Part shown: in pieces, positions 7,341 to 16,169 of the stretch
Numbering within the stretch: the stretch's first letter is position 1
Layout: the number at the start of each line of letters is the position of its first letter
Source: Halorhodospira abdelmalekii
GTDB lineage: Bacteria > Pseudomonadota > Gammaproteobacteria > Nitrococcales > Halorhodospiraceae
Direction of reading: 5' to 3'
DNA: 64,000 bases
NCBI RefSeq assembly: GCF_016583625.1
Contig: NZ_NRRN01000003.1
Coordinates: 1-64,000 of the forward strand
The notes under the pieces: model-generated
The model's input: the letters and a program-made list of their open reading frames with translations, nothing else
Database searches by the model: none
What the model was told of the DNA's origin: nothing
Program-made: the position numbers and the translations under genes

Positions 7341-9497
7341 CTAGAAGGCGTGCGTCAAGGCGAGCTTAGCGCTGCGCCGGTCGCCCTGCACCCGCATCCC
7401 CGCCAAATAGCTCAGGTCGGTGACATTGCGCACCCGCAGATCGAGCCGCGGCCCTTGCTGCGGCCACCGGTAGCTCGCCCCGATGTCGTGCCGCCAATAG
7501 CTCTCGACCCATACCTCGCCCCCCTCACCATCGTGCCCCACCAAACGCTGATCGACGTATTCACTAGCCCACCACAGCTGCAGCGGCTGCGCCAAATACC
7601 GCTGCAAGTTGTAGCTCACCATGCCGCCGATTTGTCGCTCGGGCAGATCGGTCGAGCCGACTCGCTGAGCGACCCCGTCGGCCTGCAGGCGCTGGTCGTA
7701 GCCGCGCTGCTCAGCCAGCGTCAACTCTCCCTGCCAGTTGCCGAAATCAAGACTATAGAGTACCTCGACACCACTGGTACGCCGGTCACCGGTGATAGTA
7801 AAGGCTAGCGGATCGCCCCCTGCCGGCCCCTGGATATCTTCCTGCTCGGTACGAAAGAGCGTAAGCCGCACACGTTGCTCAGCAGCCGCAGAGTCGAGGC
7901 GCACCTGATAGCCAGCCTCGTAGACCTGCGAACGGATCGGCGGCAGCGCCTCGCCATCGACATCGTAGCGCCCGGTCAACTCCATACCGGTACCGGTGTT
8001 GGCGAAAAAATGGGCCTGCGTACTGCCGATGAGCGCCCCGATGTGCCAAGTGATGTGGTCGTCGTCGACCATCCGCTGCAGTTCCAGCGGCTCATCAGGC
8101 GTTCCGGCCGCTGCACGCACCTCGTAGCGGGTGTAGCGCACGCCGTAGCCGATCTGCCAGCGCTCAGACTCTCCCCAACGCTGCGCCCAGTAGGCCCCCG
8201 TGCGCTCACTCTCTTCTGGGCGATACTGACCAAAGAGGGTGAGCTCTTCGACATCGACCTCATCGAGGCGCGGGCGATCGAGCGCAACGGTGTAGGCGCG
8301 GAAACTCTGCCAGCGGCGAAAGTCGATCTCCGAGCGGTGGTAATCGAGACCGACCGCCAGCTGCTGCTCAACCCCCCACAACGGCCGCTCGTAATCAAGC
8401 CCGAGACGGGCATCCTCCTGCCTATAGTCGTCGTCGAGCTCAGCGTAGTAGCCGCCGAGATCGTCGGTGACCGGCAGTTGCCCCCCGGTGAAAAAACCGA
8501 TTAAGGTCTCATCGCGCTCGACTCGAGCTCGTGCCCACTGCGCTGAGAGCTGCAGAGTCGGGCTCAGGCGGTGTGCCCAATAGGCTGCCAAGCGGCGATA
8601 GTCGCGTACGCTCTCCTGCTCCGCCCCCTGATAGACGACATCGTAGACCGGACCATCGGGGGTTATAACCGTGCCCATGTTGAAAGGCTGCTGGTTGCGC
8701 TGCCGCTCGTGCTCTAAGCGCAACTCGCCGTCGCGATGGTAGTGCCAGGCCAGACCTGCCAAGGCGTGGTAGCGACGGGCAGAACGATCGCCGGGGTCGG
8801 TCTCGCCATCCTGTGCCGCCAAGGTGAACCGGTAGGCCAGCCGCTCACTCCCCGGCAGGGCGTCGGTGCTATCGAAGAGCAGCCGCCGATGCGCCGGCTC
8901 ACCGACCTCGACCCCGATCTCGTGGTGCGGGGTGTAGTGTGGCCGCTTACCGGTGTAGCGCAACGCCCCGCCCGGCGACGTGACCCCTTCGGTGACGGCA
9001 TCCGGCCCGCTGAGCAGTTCCACCCGTTCGACGGTGTAGAGATCGCGCACGAAGAGCCGGTGGATATCGGGCTGCCCGTTCCAGCGCGGCCGGCTCAAAT
9101 CGAAGCCGCGCACCCGCAGAGCGGTCTCCAGACCACCGTGCATGTTACCGGGATGGACCCCGGGGGCCATAAAGGCCAGCTCCTCAACACGCTCAGGTCG
9201 GAGTCTATCTATCGTTTCACGGTCGATCCGGCTCACGCCCACCCCTGGGCGATCGGTCACCGCTTCGGTAGCGGGCGGGAGCGCTTCGCCAGCCGATCGC
9301 CCAAGCGGGGCCTCAATGTAGAGCCTCGGCAACTCAATGGGGTACGCAGCCGCGGCAAGCGCCTCACGGGGGACCAAAAGCGAGGCCAAAAGCGGGGCCA
9401 AAAGAGAGAAACCACAGGCGCAGATGAACGCGCATGAAATGTCTTTCGACCGCGCATCTTGCCTGATGCCTCTCTGACGTCGTCGCCTATGTCCCAC
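7341..9497 (-). CDS. TonB-dependent outer-membrane receptor
   Basis: Outer-membrane beta-barrel for TonB/ExbBD-energised uptake, 718 aa. A signal-peptide-like N-terminus (basic, then FSLLAPLLASLLVP, cleavage around ALAAAA) precedes a plug domain at about 65-185 (RVRGFDLSRPRWNG, VERVELLSGPDAV, SPGGALRYTGKRP). Long amphipathic barrel strands follow and end in a terminal Phe (LTHAF). The GTG start at 9497 has AGGGAG within the last codons of amrS, three bases away, so the two genes are translationally linked. The ligand is unknown. The style resembles ferric-siderophore receptors, though cobalamin is conceivable given the cob genes 5 kb away. Confidence 0.88.
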   Translation of the reverse strand: MGHRRRRQRGIRQDARSKDISCAFICACGFSLLAPLLASLLVPREALAAAAYPIELPRLYIEAPLGRSAGEALPPATEAVTDRPGVGVSRIDRETIDRLRPERVEELAFMAPGVHPGNMHGGLETALRVRGFDLSRPRWNGQPDIHRLFVRDLYTVERVELLSGPDAVTEGVTSPGGALRYTGKRPHYTPHHEIGVEVGEPAHRRLLFDSTDALPGSERLAYRFTLAAQDGETDPGDRSARRYHALAGLAWHYHRDGELRLEHERQRNQQPFNMGTVITPDGPVYDVVYQGAEQESVRDYRRLAAYWAHRLSPTLQLSAQWARARVERDETLIGFFTGGQLPVTDDLGGYYAELDDDYRQEDARLGLDYERPLWGVEQQLAVGLDYHRSEIDFRRWQSFRAYTVALDRPRLDEVDVEELTLFGQYRPEESERTGAYWAQRWGESERWQIGYGVRYTRYEVRAAAGTPDEPLELQRMVDDDHITWHIGALIGSTQAHFFANTGTGMELTGRYDVDGEALPPIRSQVYEAGYQVRLDSAAAEQRVRLTLFRTEQEDIQGPAGGDPLAFTITGDRRTSGVEVLYSLDFGNWQGELTLAEQRGYDQRLQADGVAQRVGSTDLPERQIGGMVSYNLQRYLAQPLQLWWASEYVDQRLVGHDGEGGEVWVESYWRHDIGASYRWPQQGPRLDLRVRNVTDLSYLAGMRVQGDRRSAKLALTHAF

Positions 9498-9500
9498 TGA

Positions 9501-10637
9501 CTACCACTCCCTAGGCGTAAACCCTGACGGGTTTTGCACATCGATCTGTTCACCATTCTGGCACAACACGTGCGGCCCCCGTGCCGCGAAGACTCCGGCA
9601 CACGGTGTCGCGCACTGCGCGCAGCGCCCTGCCGAATCGAGTTGCCACGCCCCCAGAGTGTAGCCGATCCGCTCGATCAGCAGTGCCCCGCAGTGGTGGC
9701 AATAGGTGCTCGAAGCGGCACGATCGTGCACGTTGCCAATGTAGACGTAACGAACGCCTTCTGCCATGGCAATCTGCCGGGCACGCCGCAGCGTCTCGAT
9801 GGGGGTGGCCCGCGCCTGAACCATCTTGAAGGCCGGGTGAAAGGCGGTGAAGTGCATCGGCACCTGCGGACCGAGGTGTTCGGCCACCCAGCGCGCCATC
9901 CCAGCGATTTCACGATCGCTATCGTTCTCGCCGGGGACGAGCAACGTTGTCAACTCCAACCAAACATCGGTCTCGTAGTAAACGTACTCAAGGGTCTCAA
10001 GCACCGGAGCCAGTTGGGCACCGGTTAAGTGCCGGTAGAAGCGCTCGCTGAAGGCTTTAAGATCGATATTGGCCGCATCCATCGCGGCAAAGAACTCGCG
10101 CCGCGGCTCTTCACAGATATAACCGGCAGTCACCGCCACCGAGTCAATGCCCCGCGCCCGACACGCCGCGGCGGTATCGATGGCGTACTCATGGAAGATG
10201 ACCGGATCGTTGTAAGTATAGGCAACGCTGTGCGCCCCATAGCGCACCGCCGCCTCGGCAATCTGCTCCGGCTCGGCCGGCTCGGCGAGGCGCGCCAACT
10301 CGCGCGATTTGGAGAGTTCCCAGTTTTGGCAGAACTTGCAAAAGAGATTGCAGCCGGCAGTCCCGAGCGAGAGCACCGCCGTACCGGGCAGGAAGTGATT
10401 GAGCGGTTTCTTCTCGATCGGATCGAGGTAGAGCCCGCTGCTGCGCCCGTAGGTCGTCAGCACCACCTCACCGCCTCGCTCACCGCTTCGGGCAGCGCGC
10501 ACAAAACAGAGCCCGCGCTGTCCCTCGCGCAGACGGCAACAGCGCGGACAGAGCTGACACTCCAGGCGGCCATCGTCTAGGCGCTGCCAGTAGCGTGTGG
10601 CAACCGTTGCCGGATCGTGCGGATCACGCTCGCGCAT
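9501..10637 (-). CDS. amrS: AmmeMemoRadiSam system radical SAM enzyme AmrS
   Basis: Radical S-adenosylmethionine protein of about 378 aa. The [4Fe-4S] motif C-x3-C-x2-C appears as CNLFCKFC, with Cys 96, 100 and 103 from the chosen start. An N-terminal cysteine cluster (CQLCPRCCRL) and a C-terminal CxxC pair (YCHHCGALL, CAQCATPC) probably bind further metal. The family is encoded with Memo and AMMECR1 homologues, and both lie just to the right on the other strand. The natural reaction of the set is unsettled. The frame is open to GTG at 10664, but the ATG at 10637 gives the conserved N-terminus. Confidence 0.92.
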   Translation of the reverse strand: MRERDPHDPATVATRYWQRLDDGRLECQLCPRCCRLREGQRGLCFVRAARSGERGGEVVLTTYGRSSGLYLDPIEKKPLNHFLPGTAVLSLGTAGCNLFCKFCQNWELSKSRELARLAEPAEPEQIAEAAVRYGAHSVAYTYNDPVIFHEYAIDTAAACRARGIDSVAVTAGYICEEPRREFFAAMDAANIDLKAFSERFYRHLTGAQLAPVLETLEYVYYETDVWLELTTLLVPGENDSDREIAGMARWVAEHLGPQVPMHFTAFHPAFKMVQARATPIETLRRARQIAMAEGVRYVYIGNVHDRAASSTYCHHCGALLIERIGYTLGAWQLDSAGRCAQCATPCAGVFAARGPHVLCQNGEQIDVQNPSGFTPREW

Positions 10638-10759
10638 CACTAACCGCCTCGCTGGAGAGGACACCAGTTGACAGAAAACTCTAGCCTAACCAAGTAGGTT
10701 GATTGTAGGGTAGAATCCATAAGTAAGGCATACTGGACTTTGTGTGAGCAAGGCCGGTC

Positions 10760-10783
10760 GAGTGCTCTGGTTTTAGAGTGCTC
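10760..10783. repeat. Direct repeat GAGTGCTC in the amrS/amrB divergent intergenic region
   Basis: GAGTGCTC occurs at 10760-10767 and again at 10776-10783, 16 bp apart, within the roughly 250-bp divergent region. A TTGACA at 10668-10673 has no convincing -10 partner at 16-18 bp. The repeat is operator-like, but there is no direct evidence of binding. Confidence 0.35.
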
Positions 10784-10889
10784 GTAGCAGCGCACAGAGG
10801 CTGACTCCTCCTTCGAGAAGGTTAATGGCCATCTTGGAGGGAGGCACGTAGAGGCCGCGGCAACCATCCCGGCCAGGAGAGTGAGGGCC

Positions 10890-11693
10890 ATGCAAGAGCC
10901 GGTTCCAATCAGACCGCCTGCAGTAGCCGGACGTTTCTATCCGAGTGAGGCGAGCGAGCTTGAGCGCTCCGTTACGGCGCTGCTCAGAGAGGGCCTAGAT
11001 GCCAGCCCCTGCCCGGAGAAACCGCCTCGTGCCATGATCCTCCCCCACGCCGGCTACCCCTTCTCAGGCAGCGCTGCGGCGCTTGGCTATGCACAGGTCT
11101 ACCCCTTTCGTCACCGCTTTCGCCACGTCGTGCTGCTCGGACCCGCCCACTTCTGCGATTTGGCCGGACTGGCCGTCCCGACCGTTGCCGCCTTTGTGAC
11201 CCCGCTCGGCGAAGTCACCGTCAGCAAGGCGCTGCGGACCGAGGCTCTGACCCACCCTGATGTTCGCGCCGACGACCACCCGCATGCCCGAGAGCACAGC
11301 ATTGAGGTCCACCTGCCCTTTTTGCAGGTCGTATTGAGTCACTTTGATGTACTGCCGGTAGCTGTCGGCCGCAGTGATGCACCGTCGTGCGGCCGACTGA
11401 TCGAGCAGTTCTGGGACGATGAGACGCTGATCGTAGTCAGCTCCGATCTAAGCCACTTCCACGATAGTGAGACCGCCCAACGCCTCGATCAGGAGACGAC
11501 GACAGCCATCGAACGACTTGATTATCAACGCATTGACGGGGAAGGGGCCTGTGGAGCGGGTCCCGTGCGCGGGCTGCTTTGGTTCGCTCAACAGCAAGGT
11601 TTACAGGCCACTACTGTGACGCGCTGCAGCTCTGCCGATGTCACGGGTGATCGCAGCTCCGTGGTTGGGTATGGCAGTTATGTCTTCCACTAA
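10890..11693 (+). CDS. amrB: AmmeMemoRadiSam system protein B (MEMO1 family)
   Basis: Memo-like protein, 267 aa, structurally related to extradiol dioxygenases. Metal-binding-site signatures are seen: LPHAGYPFSGSAAA near residue 51, EHSIEVHLPFL near 134 and VSSDLSHFHD near 187. The ATG at 10890 is preferred because AGGAG ends about ten bases before it; the upstream in-frame GTG at 10881 would abut that site. The stop overlaps the AMMECR1 gene, showing co-expression. It forms one functional unit with the divergent amrS. Confidence 0.9.
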   Translation: MQEPVPIRPPAVAGRFYPSEASELERSVTALLREGLDASPCPEKPPRAMILPHAGYPFSGSAAALGYAQVYPFRHRFRHVVLLGPAHFCDLAGLAVPTVAAFVTPLGEVTVSKALRTEALTHPDVRADDHPHAREHSIEVHLPFLQVVLSHFDVLPVAVGRSDAPSCGRLIEQFWDDETLIVVSSDLSHFHDSETAQRLDQETTTAIERLDYQRIDGEGACGAGPVRGLLWFAQQQGLQATTVTRCSSADVTGDRSSVVGYGSYVFH

Positions 11694-12477
11694 GTCTTCC
11701 GCTCACCCCCCTTCGACTGGCTGGCCAGCCGGAGAATCTGGGGAGTCAGAAGGTAAGCATCGCGGCAACACCGCAGTGCTCGATATCGACAACGCACACG
11801 GTCGGCTGCTCGCTAAGCTCGCGCGCCAAGCGATCGCCTACCGCCTCACGACCGGCGGCGATCTGCCGCCCGCCAGCAAGCTACCGGATGCGCTGATGCG
11901 CCCGGCAGCGGCCTTCGTTTCGCTGCACCGCATCCCGGAAGCAACGACGGAAGGGACTCGCGATGCAGCGCTAGGGCAGCAAGAGCAGCAAGAGCAAGGA
12001 CGACGGGCACAGCCGCCGAGGCAGACGGCGCAGCAGAGACAGACCGGCGAAGAGAACGAACTGCGCGGCTGCATGGGCACCCTTCTCGCTAAACAGCCAC
12101 TGATTGAGAGCGCACTGAGCGCGGCACTTGAGGCCGCCCTGGCCGACCCGCGCTTTCCGCCGGTTCAGCGCGCCGAACTCGATACCCTGGCCATCAAGGT
12201 CGCGGTACTCAGCGAGCCGGAGCCCTTACTGGTCAACAGCCAGCAGGAACTGCTCAACGCACTGCGCCCCGGCGAGGACGGCCTGATTCTGCGCGATGGC
12301 CTGCGGCGGGCAACATTCCTCCCGGCGGTTTGGGAGAGCCTGCCCGATCCGCTCGATTTTGTGACGCATTTAAAGGCGAAGGCGAGTTTACCGCCCAATC
12401 ACTGGTCGCCGACCCTGCAGGTGGCACGCTACCGCTCGGTCACCTTTGTCGATCCGCCGCCGCAACAACCGCAGTGA
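11680..12477 (+). CDS. amrA: AmmeMemoRadiSam system protein A (AMMECR1 domain)
   Basis: AMMECR1-fold protein of about 265 aa. The core signature ELRGCMGTL is present, together with PPHNW-like and other family segments (LAVKVAVLSEPEPL, GLILRDGLRRATFLPAVW). Directly before ELRGC there is a Gln/Arg-rich low-complexity insertion of about 40 residues (QQEQQEQGRRAQPP and more), where homologues have a short loop. The start is uncertain: ATG at 11671 or 11680, both overlapping the end of amrB and without a good ribosome site, so translation is probably coupled. A Ser/Gly-rich leader of about 30 residues precedes the domain. Confidence 0.87.
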   Translation: MSSTKSSAHPPSTGWPAGESGESEGKHRGNTAVLDIDNAHGRLLAKLARQAIAYRLTTGGDLPPASKLPDALMRPAAAFVSLHRIPEATTEGTRDAALGQQEQQEQGRRAQPPRQTAQQRQTGEENELRGCMGTLLAKQPLIESALSAALEAALADPRFPPVQRAELDTLAIKVAVLSEPEPLLVNSQQELLNALRPGEDGLILRDGLRRATFLPAVWESLPDPLDFVTHLKAKASLPPNHWSPTLQVARYRSVTFVDPPPQQPQ

Positions 12478-12519
12478 TACTTGCAAGCACGCGGCGATTC
12501 TGGCTAAATGGCCGGTCTA

Positions 12520-12608
12520 GGAAGGGTGGCCGAGAGGTCGAAGGCGGCTGACTCGAAATCAGCTGTGGGCCCTGCCCACCGGGGGTTCGAATCCCTCCCC
12601 TTCCGCCA
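12520..12608 (+). tRNA. tRNA-Ser (anticodon CGA)
   Basis: The acceptor stem GGAAGGG (12520-12526) pairs with CCCTTCC (12598-12604). The anticodon stem GCTGA/TCAGC encloses the loop CTCGAAA with anticodon CGA at 12554-12556. A long class II variable arm (GTGGGCCCTGCCCAC) and a T loop TTCGAAT follow. GCCA is encoded at 12605-12608. A weak promoter (TTGCAA at 12481, CTAAAT at 12504) lies just upstream. The long variable arm confirms serine identity. The cognate synthetase gene serS is also in this window. Confidence 0.97.
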
Positions 12609-12653
12609 CATTCCCTTATAATCAACGAGTTAAAAAAGCTCTCGGCCTATTGC

Positions 12654-13523
12654 ATGCAGCACCGCAGATTGTGGGGACGGTGGAACGAGATCGGCGGCGG
12701 CAGAGCCGGAGCGCTGAGTCTCGTCGTCGTGGCGCTGCTGCTGCTCTCCGCCTGTGCCGCACTACAGGATCGGGTGCAAGAGCCTGAAGTCTCCGTCAAA
12801 GGATTCGAGGTTACAGGGTTCTCGTCCCAAGGGCTCGATCTCGATCTCAATCTGACAGCTCACAACCCGAACGCGCTCGGGCTGTCGCTGGCAGGACTCA
12901 GTTACCAGCTCGACTTGAATGACCGGGGACTGATCCGTGGGGCGAGCGATCAGCGCGTGCGTCTGCCGCGGCGCGACAGCGCCGATATCAGGCTGCCCTT
13001 GCAGCTCGATTTTAGCGATCTCGCCGATCTAGGGGCCAACCTCGGGACTCTCCTGCGGCAGGAGCAGACTGCCTACCGGCTCCGTGGCGAACTCGACTTT
13101 GGGCTCTTCTCGGTGCCGTACGACCACAGCGGCGATTTGCGTCTGCCGAGCATGCCGCGGCTGCGCGTCGAGAATCTGCGCATTGAGGAGATGAGCCTGC
13201 GCAGCGCGAAGGTGCAGATGGCGCTTGAGATCGAAAACCCGAACGACTTCCCGATCGATATCGAGCAGCTGCGCTACGCACTCGCCCTCGATGGGCGAAG
13301 CGTTGCGAGCGGCAACACCCTGGAGGGACTCAGGCTCTCAGGCGGCGATCGCAAGAGCCAAGACCTCAGCGTCGATATCGATTTTTCTGAATTTGCCGCC
13401 CTCTTCAGCAATCTGCGCCGTGGTGGCAACGTCCCGTTCGCCCTTGATGCAGCGCTAGAGCTCCCGGGGGGCGGCGAAAAGCACGCCCTACCGCTGCAGT
13501 GGGAGGGGCGGCTCGGTCTTTGA
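12654..13523 (+). CDS. LEA type 2 (WHy-domain) lipoprotein
   Basis: Predicted lipoprotein of 289 aa. After a basic N-terminus and the hydrophobic stretch LSLVVVALLLLSAC, Cys34 is the lipidation site. Two tandem LEA14/WHy-type beta-sandwich repeats follow, each with the Asn-Pro-Asn signature: HNPNALGLSLAGLSYQL at about 78 and ENPNDFPIDIEQLRYAL at about 196. LEA2 proteins are linked to desiccation or stress tolerance, but the bacterial role is poorly defined. TATAAT at 12617-12622 is a possible -10. No ribosome site is obvious before the ATG. Confidence 0.83.
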   Translation: MQHRRLWGRWNEIGGGRAGALSLVVVALLLLSACAALQDRVQEPEVSVKGFEVTGFSSQGLDLDLNLTAHNPNALGLSLAGLSYQLDLNDRGLIRGASDQRVRLPRRDSADIRLPLQLDFSDLADLGANLGTLLRQEQTAYRLRGELDFGLFSVPYDHSGDLRLPSMPRLRVENLRIEEMSLRSAKVQMALEIENPNDFPIDIEQLRYALALDGRSVASGNTLEGLRLSGGDRKSQDLSVDIDFSEFAALFSNLRRGGNVPFALDAALELPGGGEKHALPLQWEGRLGL

Positions 13524-13567
13524 GGCGAGCCTTTCGAGAATCGAGCCCTTACCCCCTAGAGAGAGGC

Positions 13568-15157
13568 CTAGAGGAAGGCCGCCCACAGCGCCAAGACTAG
13601 CTCTTCAGCCGGTTGGTCGTTGATCCGCAAGCGCGCATCGGAAAACCGCAGACGCGAACTCAAGACACCGTCCTGGCGCTCAATGTAGCCTGCTGCAACG
13701 GCCTCCTCAATGATCTGCTGCCACTGCCCGCCGGGCCTGGCTACAGGTTGAGTTCTGGCCTCATCGGCCTCAATTCCAAGCTCGGCCCCAGGTTGGTCGG
13801 GTTGCCCAATCCCTAATTCGACCCCAGACTCGCCCCCGAGCCCGGTCGTATCTTCAACGGCTGCACCCATAGCCCCGAGCAGCGCGAAGAGCTGACGCTC
13901 ATCAATCCGAAGCGTCACATCGAGATCGGCCCCCTCCAGAATCGCCCAGGGATTGAGCACCCGATTCGAGCGCTCGGTCAATTGGAGCCGACCGCTCAAC
14001 TCCCCGGCACCGTGCTCACCGACCAAGCGCAGCGTATCGACCTGCAGCCGTGGGCCGCCATTGATAAACTCGGAAATGGCCGCCTGCGCCAGACGATCAC
14101 GCTGATAGGCCGTAAGCCCGTCGGACTCCTGCAGCAAGCGATTCGCCGACAGCAGGCTCTCTGCCGTGACCTCGCTTAAGGTCGCACGCAGCTGTGCTGC
14201 GGCCAGCCGCACTTCCTCTCGATCGAGCCACCAGCGCAGCGGCCCTGAGTCCGCAGCGACGCCGAGGGTCGCCCGCTCCTGCGCCAGCTCCAGGCTATAG
14301 CGCAGCGCAACCTCCTCTCCCTGCCAGCCGAGCGCCGGCAGACCGCCACGCGCACCGTCATGACCGAGCCCACCGCTATGTAGCGACCACTCGGCTGCGC
14401 TCAGCTCCAGCCCGCCGGGCCACAGCCCCGAGGGATGGGCTTCACCAGTGATACTGAGCACAAAGTCACGCAGCTGCCCGCGATCACTGGCTCCCTGCCT
14501 CTCCCCCCCCGCAGCACCCAACGCATAGCCGAGCTCCGCGCCCCGCACCGTGGTGAAAAAGCGCTCACCGGCCGCCTCCGAGCGGTGCCGCAGCTCGACA
14601 TCGGCCAGGGTCAACGCCAAGCGCTCGCCGTCGGCCTCAACCACCGTACCCGAAAAATCGCGCAGCGTGAGGCGGCCGTCGAGCTGACCGCCGAGACCGA
14701 ATCGCAGTTCTAGCTCAGCTGGCGAGCCATCGAGGGGCACCCGCCACTGCATCACCTCCCCGCTCGCCTGCTCAACGCCAGCGACCGTCCCCGGAGTCAA
14801 GCGCACATCGCCGGAGGCGCGCGCCCAGGCAAAACGCGGCCCGGTCGCTTCCCACAGCAGGGGGCCGTGTTCGATGGTCAGCGGCACCTCGAAGGCGAAG
14901 GGGGCGCCGACCTCGCGCCGGTACTCCGCCGCCACCTCGCCGGAGAGCGCGATCCGCAGCTGCGCTTGGGATGACCAATGCCCACGGTCAAACTCCACCA
15001 CCTCGACAGTGACTTGGTCGCTCTCGGCATCAAACTCGGCCACCGCTGAACTGAGACGCTGCTCAAGCCCGCCGCCGACCCCATAGCCGCCCACCAGCGT
15101 CAGCAGCAAGAGACCGAACAGCAACGCTACGCCGACCCCCACCACGGCCTTTTTCAT
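13568..15157 (-). CDS. DUF945 / YdgA-family exported or inner-membrane-anchored protein
   Basis: 529 aa with an N-terminal signal-anchor (AVVGVGVALLFGLLLLTLVGGYGVG) and the family opening GLEQRLSSAVAEFD. A long beta-rich periplasmic region and the typical C-terminal segment (AAGYIERQDGVLSSRLRFSDARLRINDQP) follow. The function of YdgA-like proteins is not established. It lies 19 bp downstream of the three-gene GTPase operon and is probably read from the same transcript. Confidence 0.8.
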   Translation of the reverse strand: MKKAVVGVGVALLFGLLLLTLVGGYGVGGGLEQRLSSAVAEFDAESDQVTVEVVEFDRGHWSSQAQLRIALSGEVAAEYRREVGAPFAFEVPLTIEHGPLLWEATGPRFAWARASGDVRLTPGTVAGVEQASGEVMQWRVPLDGSPAELELRFGLGGQLDGRLTLRDFSGTVVEADGERLALTLADVELRHRSEAAGERFFTTVRGAELGYALGAAGGERQGASDRGQLRDFVLSITGEAHPSGLWPGGLELSAAEWSLHSGGLGHDGARGGLPALGWQGEEVALRYSLELAQERATLGVAADSGPLRWWLDREEVRLAAAQLRATLSEVTAESLLSANRLLQESDGLTAYQRDRLAQAAISEFINGGPRLQVDTLRLVGEHGAGELSGRLQLTERSNRVLNPWAILEGADLDVTLRIDERQLFALLGAMGAAVEDTTGLGGESGVELGIGQPDQPGAELGIEADEARTQPVARPGGQWQQIIEEAVAAGYIERQDGVLSSRLRFSDARLRINDQPAEELVLALWAAFL

Positions 15158-15176
15158 AGGTTCCCCTTAGTTCCCC

Positions 15177-16169
15177 TTAGCCCACGTCGCTTGCTTGATC
15201 CGCCTCACCTTTCTGAGAGGCCGACTGCTCCGTCTTCCCAGGCGCGGTCTGCTGCGCAGCGCATCGAACCGCCTGCTGCGCTTGCCGTACTCGTTTAATC
15301 CACTGCACCAGATCGTGCTCGAGTTCGGTAAGCAAGTCGGTATCAACAGCTTCAGCAGCATCGGTAGCTGAGTCCACCGGCGTCGTTGCGCCCTCGCTCT
15401 GGGCCGTCTGCTGCTGCGCATACTCGCGCTCCAGCTCGCGCAGACGCAGCTCGTAGACGTGGTGAAACTCCGCCTCGATGTGCTCAATCTCAGCCTGCTT
15501 GCGCTCGCGGCACTCACGAATCAGCGCCCAGTCGATCGGCCGGGAGTCGGGCCGCGGGGCGTAGAAGAGCAAGATGGTGGCGCCGTGGTGGGCATCGAGC
15601 CACGCCACTTGCCGCAGCCCCTCCTCGATGCGCTCATCCGGCGACTCGACGCCGATCTCCAGATGCAGCCGCACGGCGTCCTTCAGCCCGCCGAGCAATT
15701 CTAAGTCGCCTGCACCCTGTGCCCCCTTATCGTGGGCACCTTGCCCGGGAGCACCGTGGGCCGCGCTCTGCAGACTCTGCAGCTCTGCGAGGGCCGCCTC
15801 CGGACGCTGATCGAGCAGCCGACGCGCCTCCTCCAGGGCCGCACTGTAGGCATCGAAGCGGGCGTGCCGCACCGCCACACAAGCACCCCGAAAGCCGGCT
15901 CGGCGGCTGACATCGCGCGCTGAGGCCAACACGCCGATGATGTCGAGCTCCTCTTCGTGGTAGAGACCGCCGTGAACCCGCACCACCCGCCGAAAGACGA
16001 CCTCCTCGCCGGTGCGCGGCAGCGCGCTGGTATCGCCGCCGCGGCCGCGAAACTCGAGCGCCTGCGGGGTCGCCTCAAGCCCTTGCAACGCCCCGCCGCC
16101 GCGCGCACTGAGACCACGCTGGGTGCCGAAAAGGCCCAGTCCGACGATGGCTTCGTGGGCGGTGCTCAT
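15177..16169 (-). CDS. Uncharacterised protein, third gene of the GTPase operon (possible GAP1-N-like)
   Basis: 330 aa, not recognised with certainty. Residues 1-110 form a compact Gly/Arg-rich domain (LFGTQRGLSARGGG, EFRGRGGDTSALP, VVFRRVVRVHGGLYH, RGACVAVRHARFD). Its pattern loosely recalls the N-terminal domain of GTPase-associated protein 1, encoded beside double-GTPase-type NTPases in conflict systems; this is a resemblance by eye only. The C-terminal half is charged and helical, with coiled-coil character (ERKQAEIEHIEAEFHHVYEL). The ATG start overlaps the stop of the upstream P-loop gene (ATGA), so the two are made together. Confidence 0.75.
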   Translation of the reverse strand: MSTAHEAIVGLGLFGTQRGLSARGGGALQGLEATPQALEFRGRGGDTSALPRTGEEVVFRRVVRVHGGLYHEEELDIIGVLASARDVSRRAGFRGACVAVRHARFDAYSAALEEARRLLDQRPEAALAELQSLQSAAHGAPGQGAHDKGAQGAGDLELLGGLKDAVRLHLEIGVESPDERIEEGLRQVAWLDAHHGATILLFYAPRPDSRPIDWALIRECRERKQAEIEHIEAEFHHVYELRLRELEREYAQQQTAQSEGATTPVDSATDAAEAVDTDLLTELEHDLVQWIKRVRQAQQAVRCAAQQTAPGKTEQSASQKGEADQASDVG

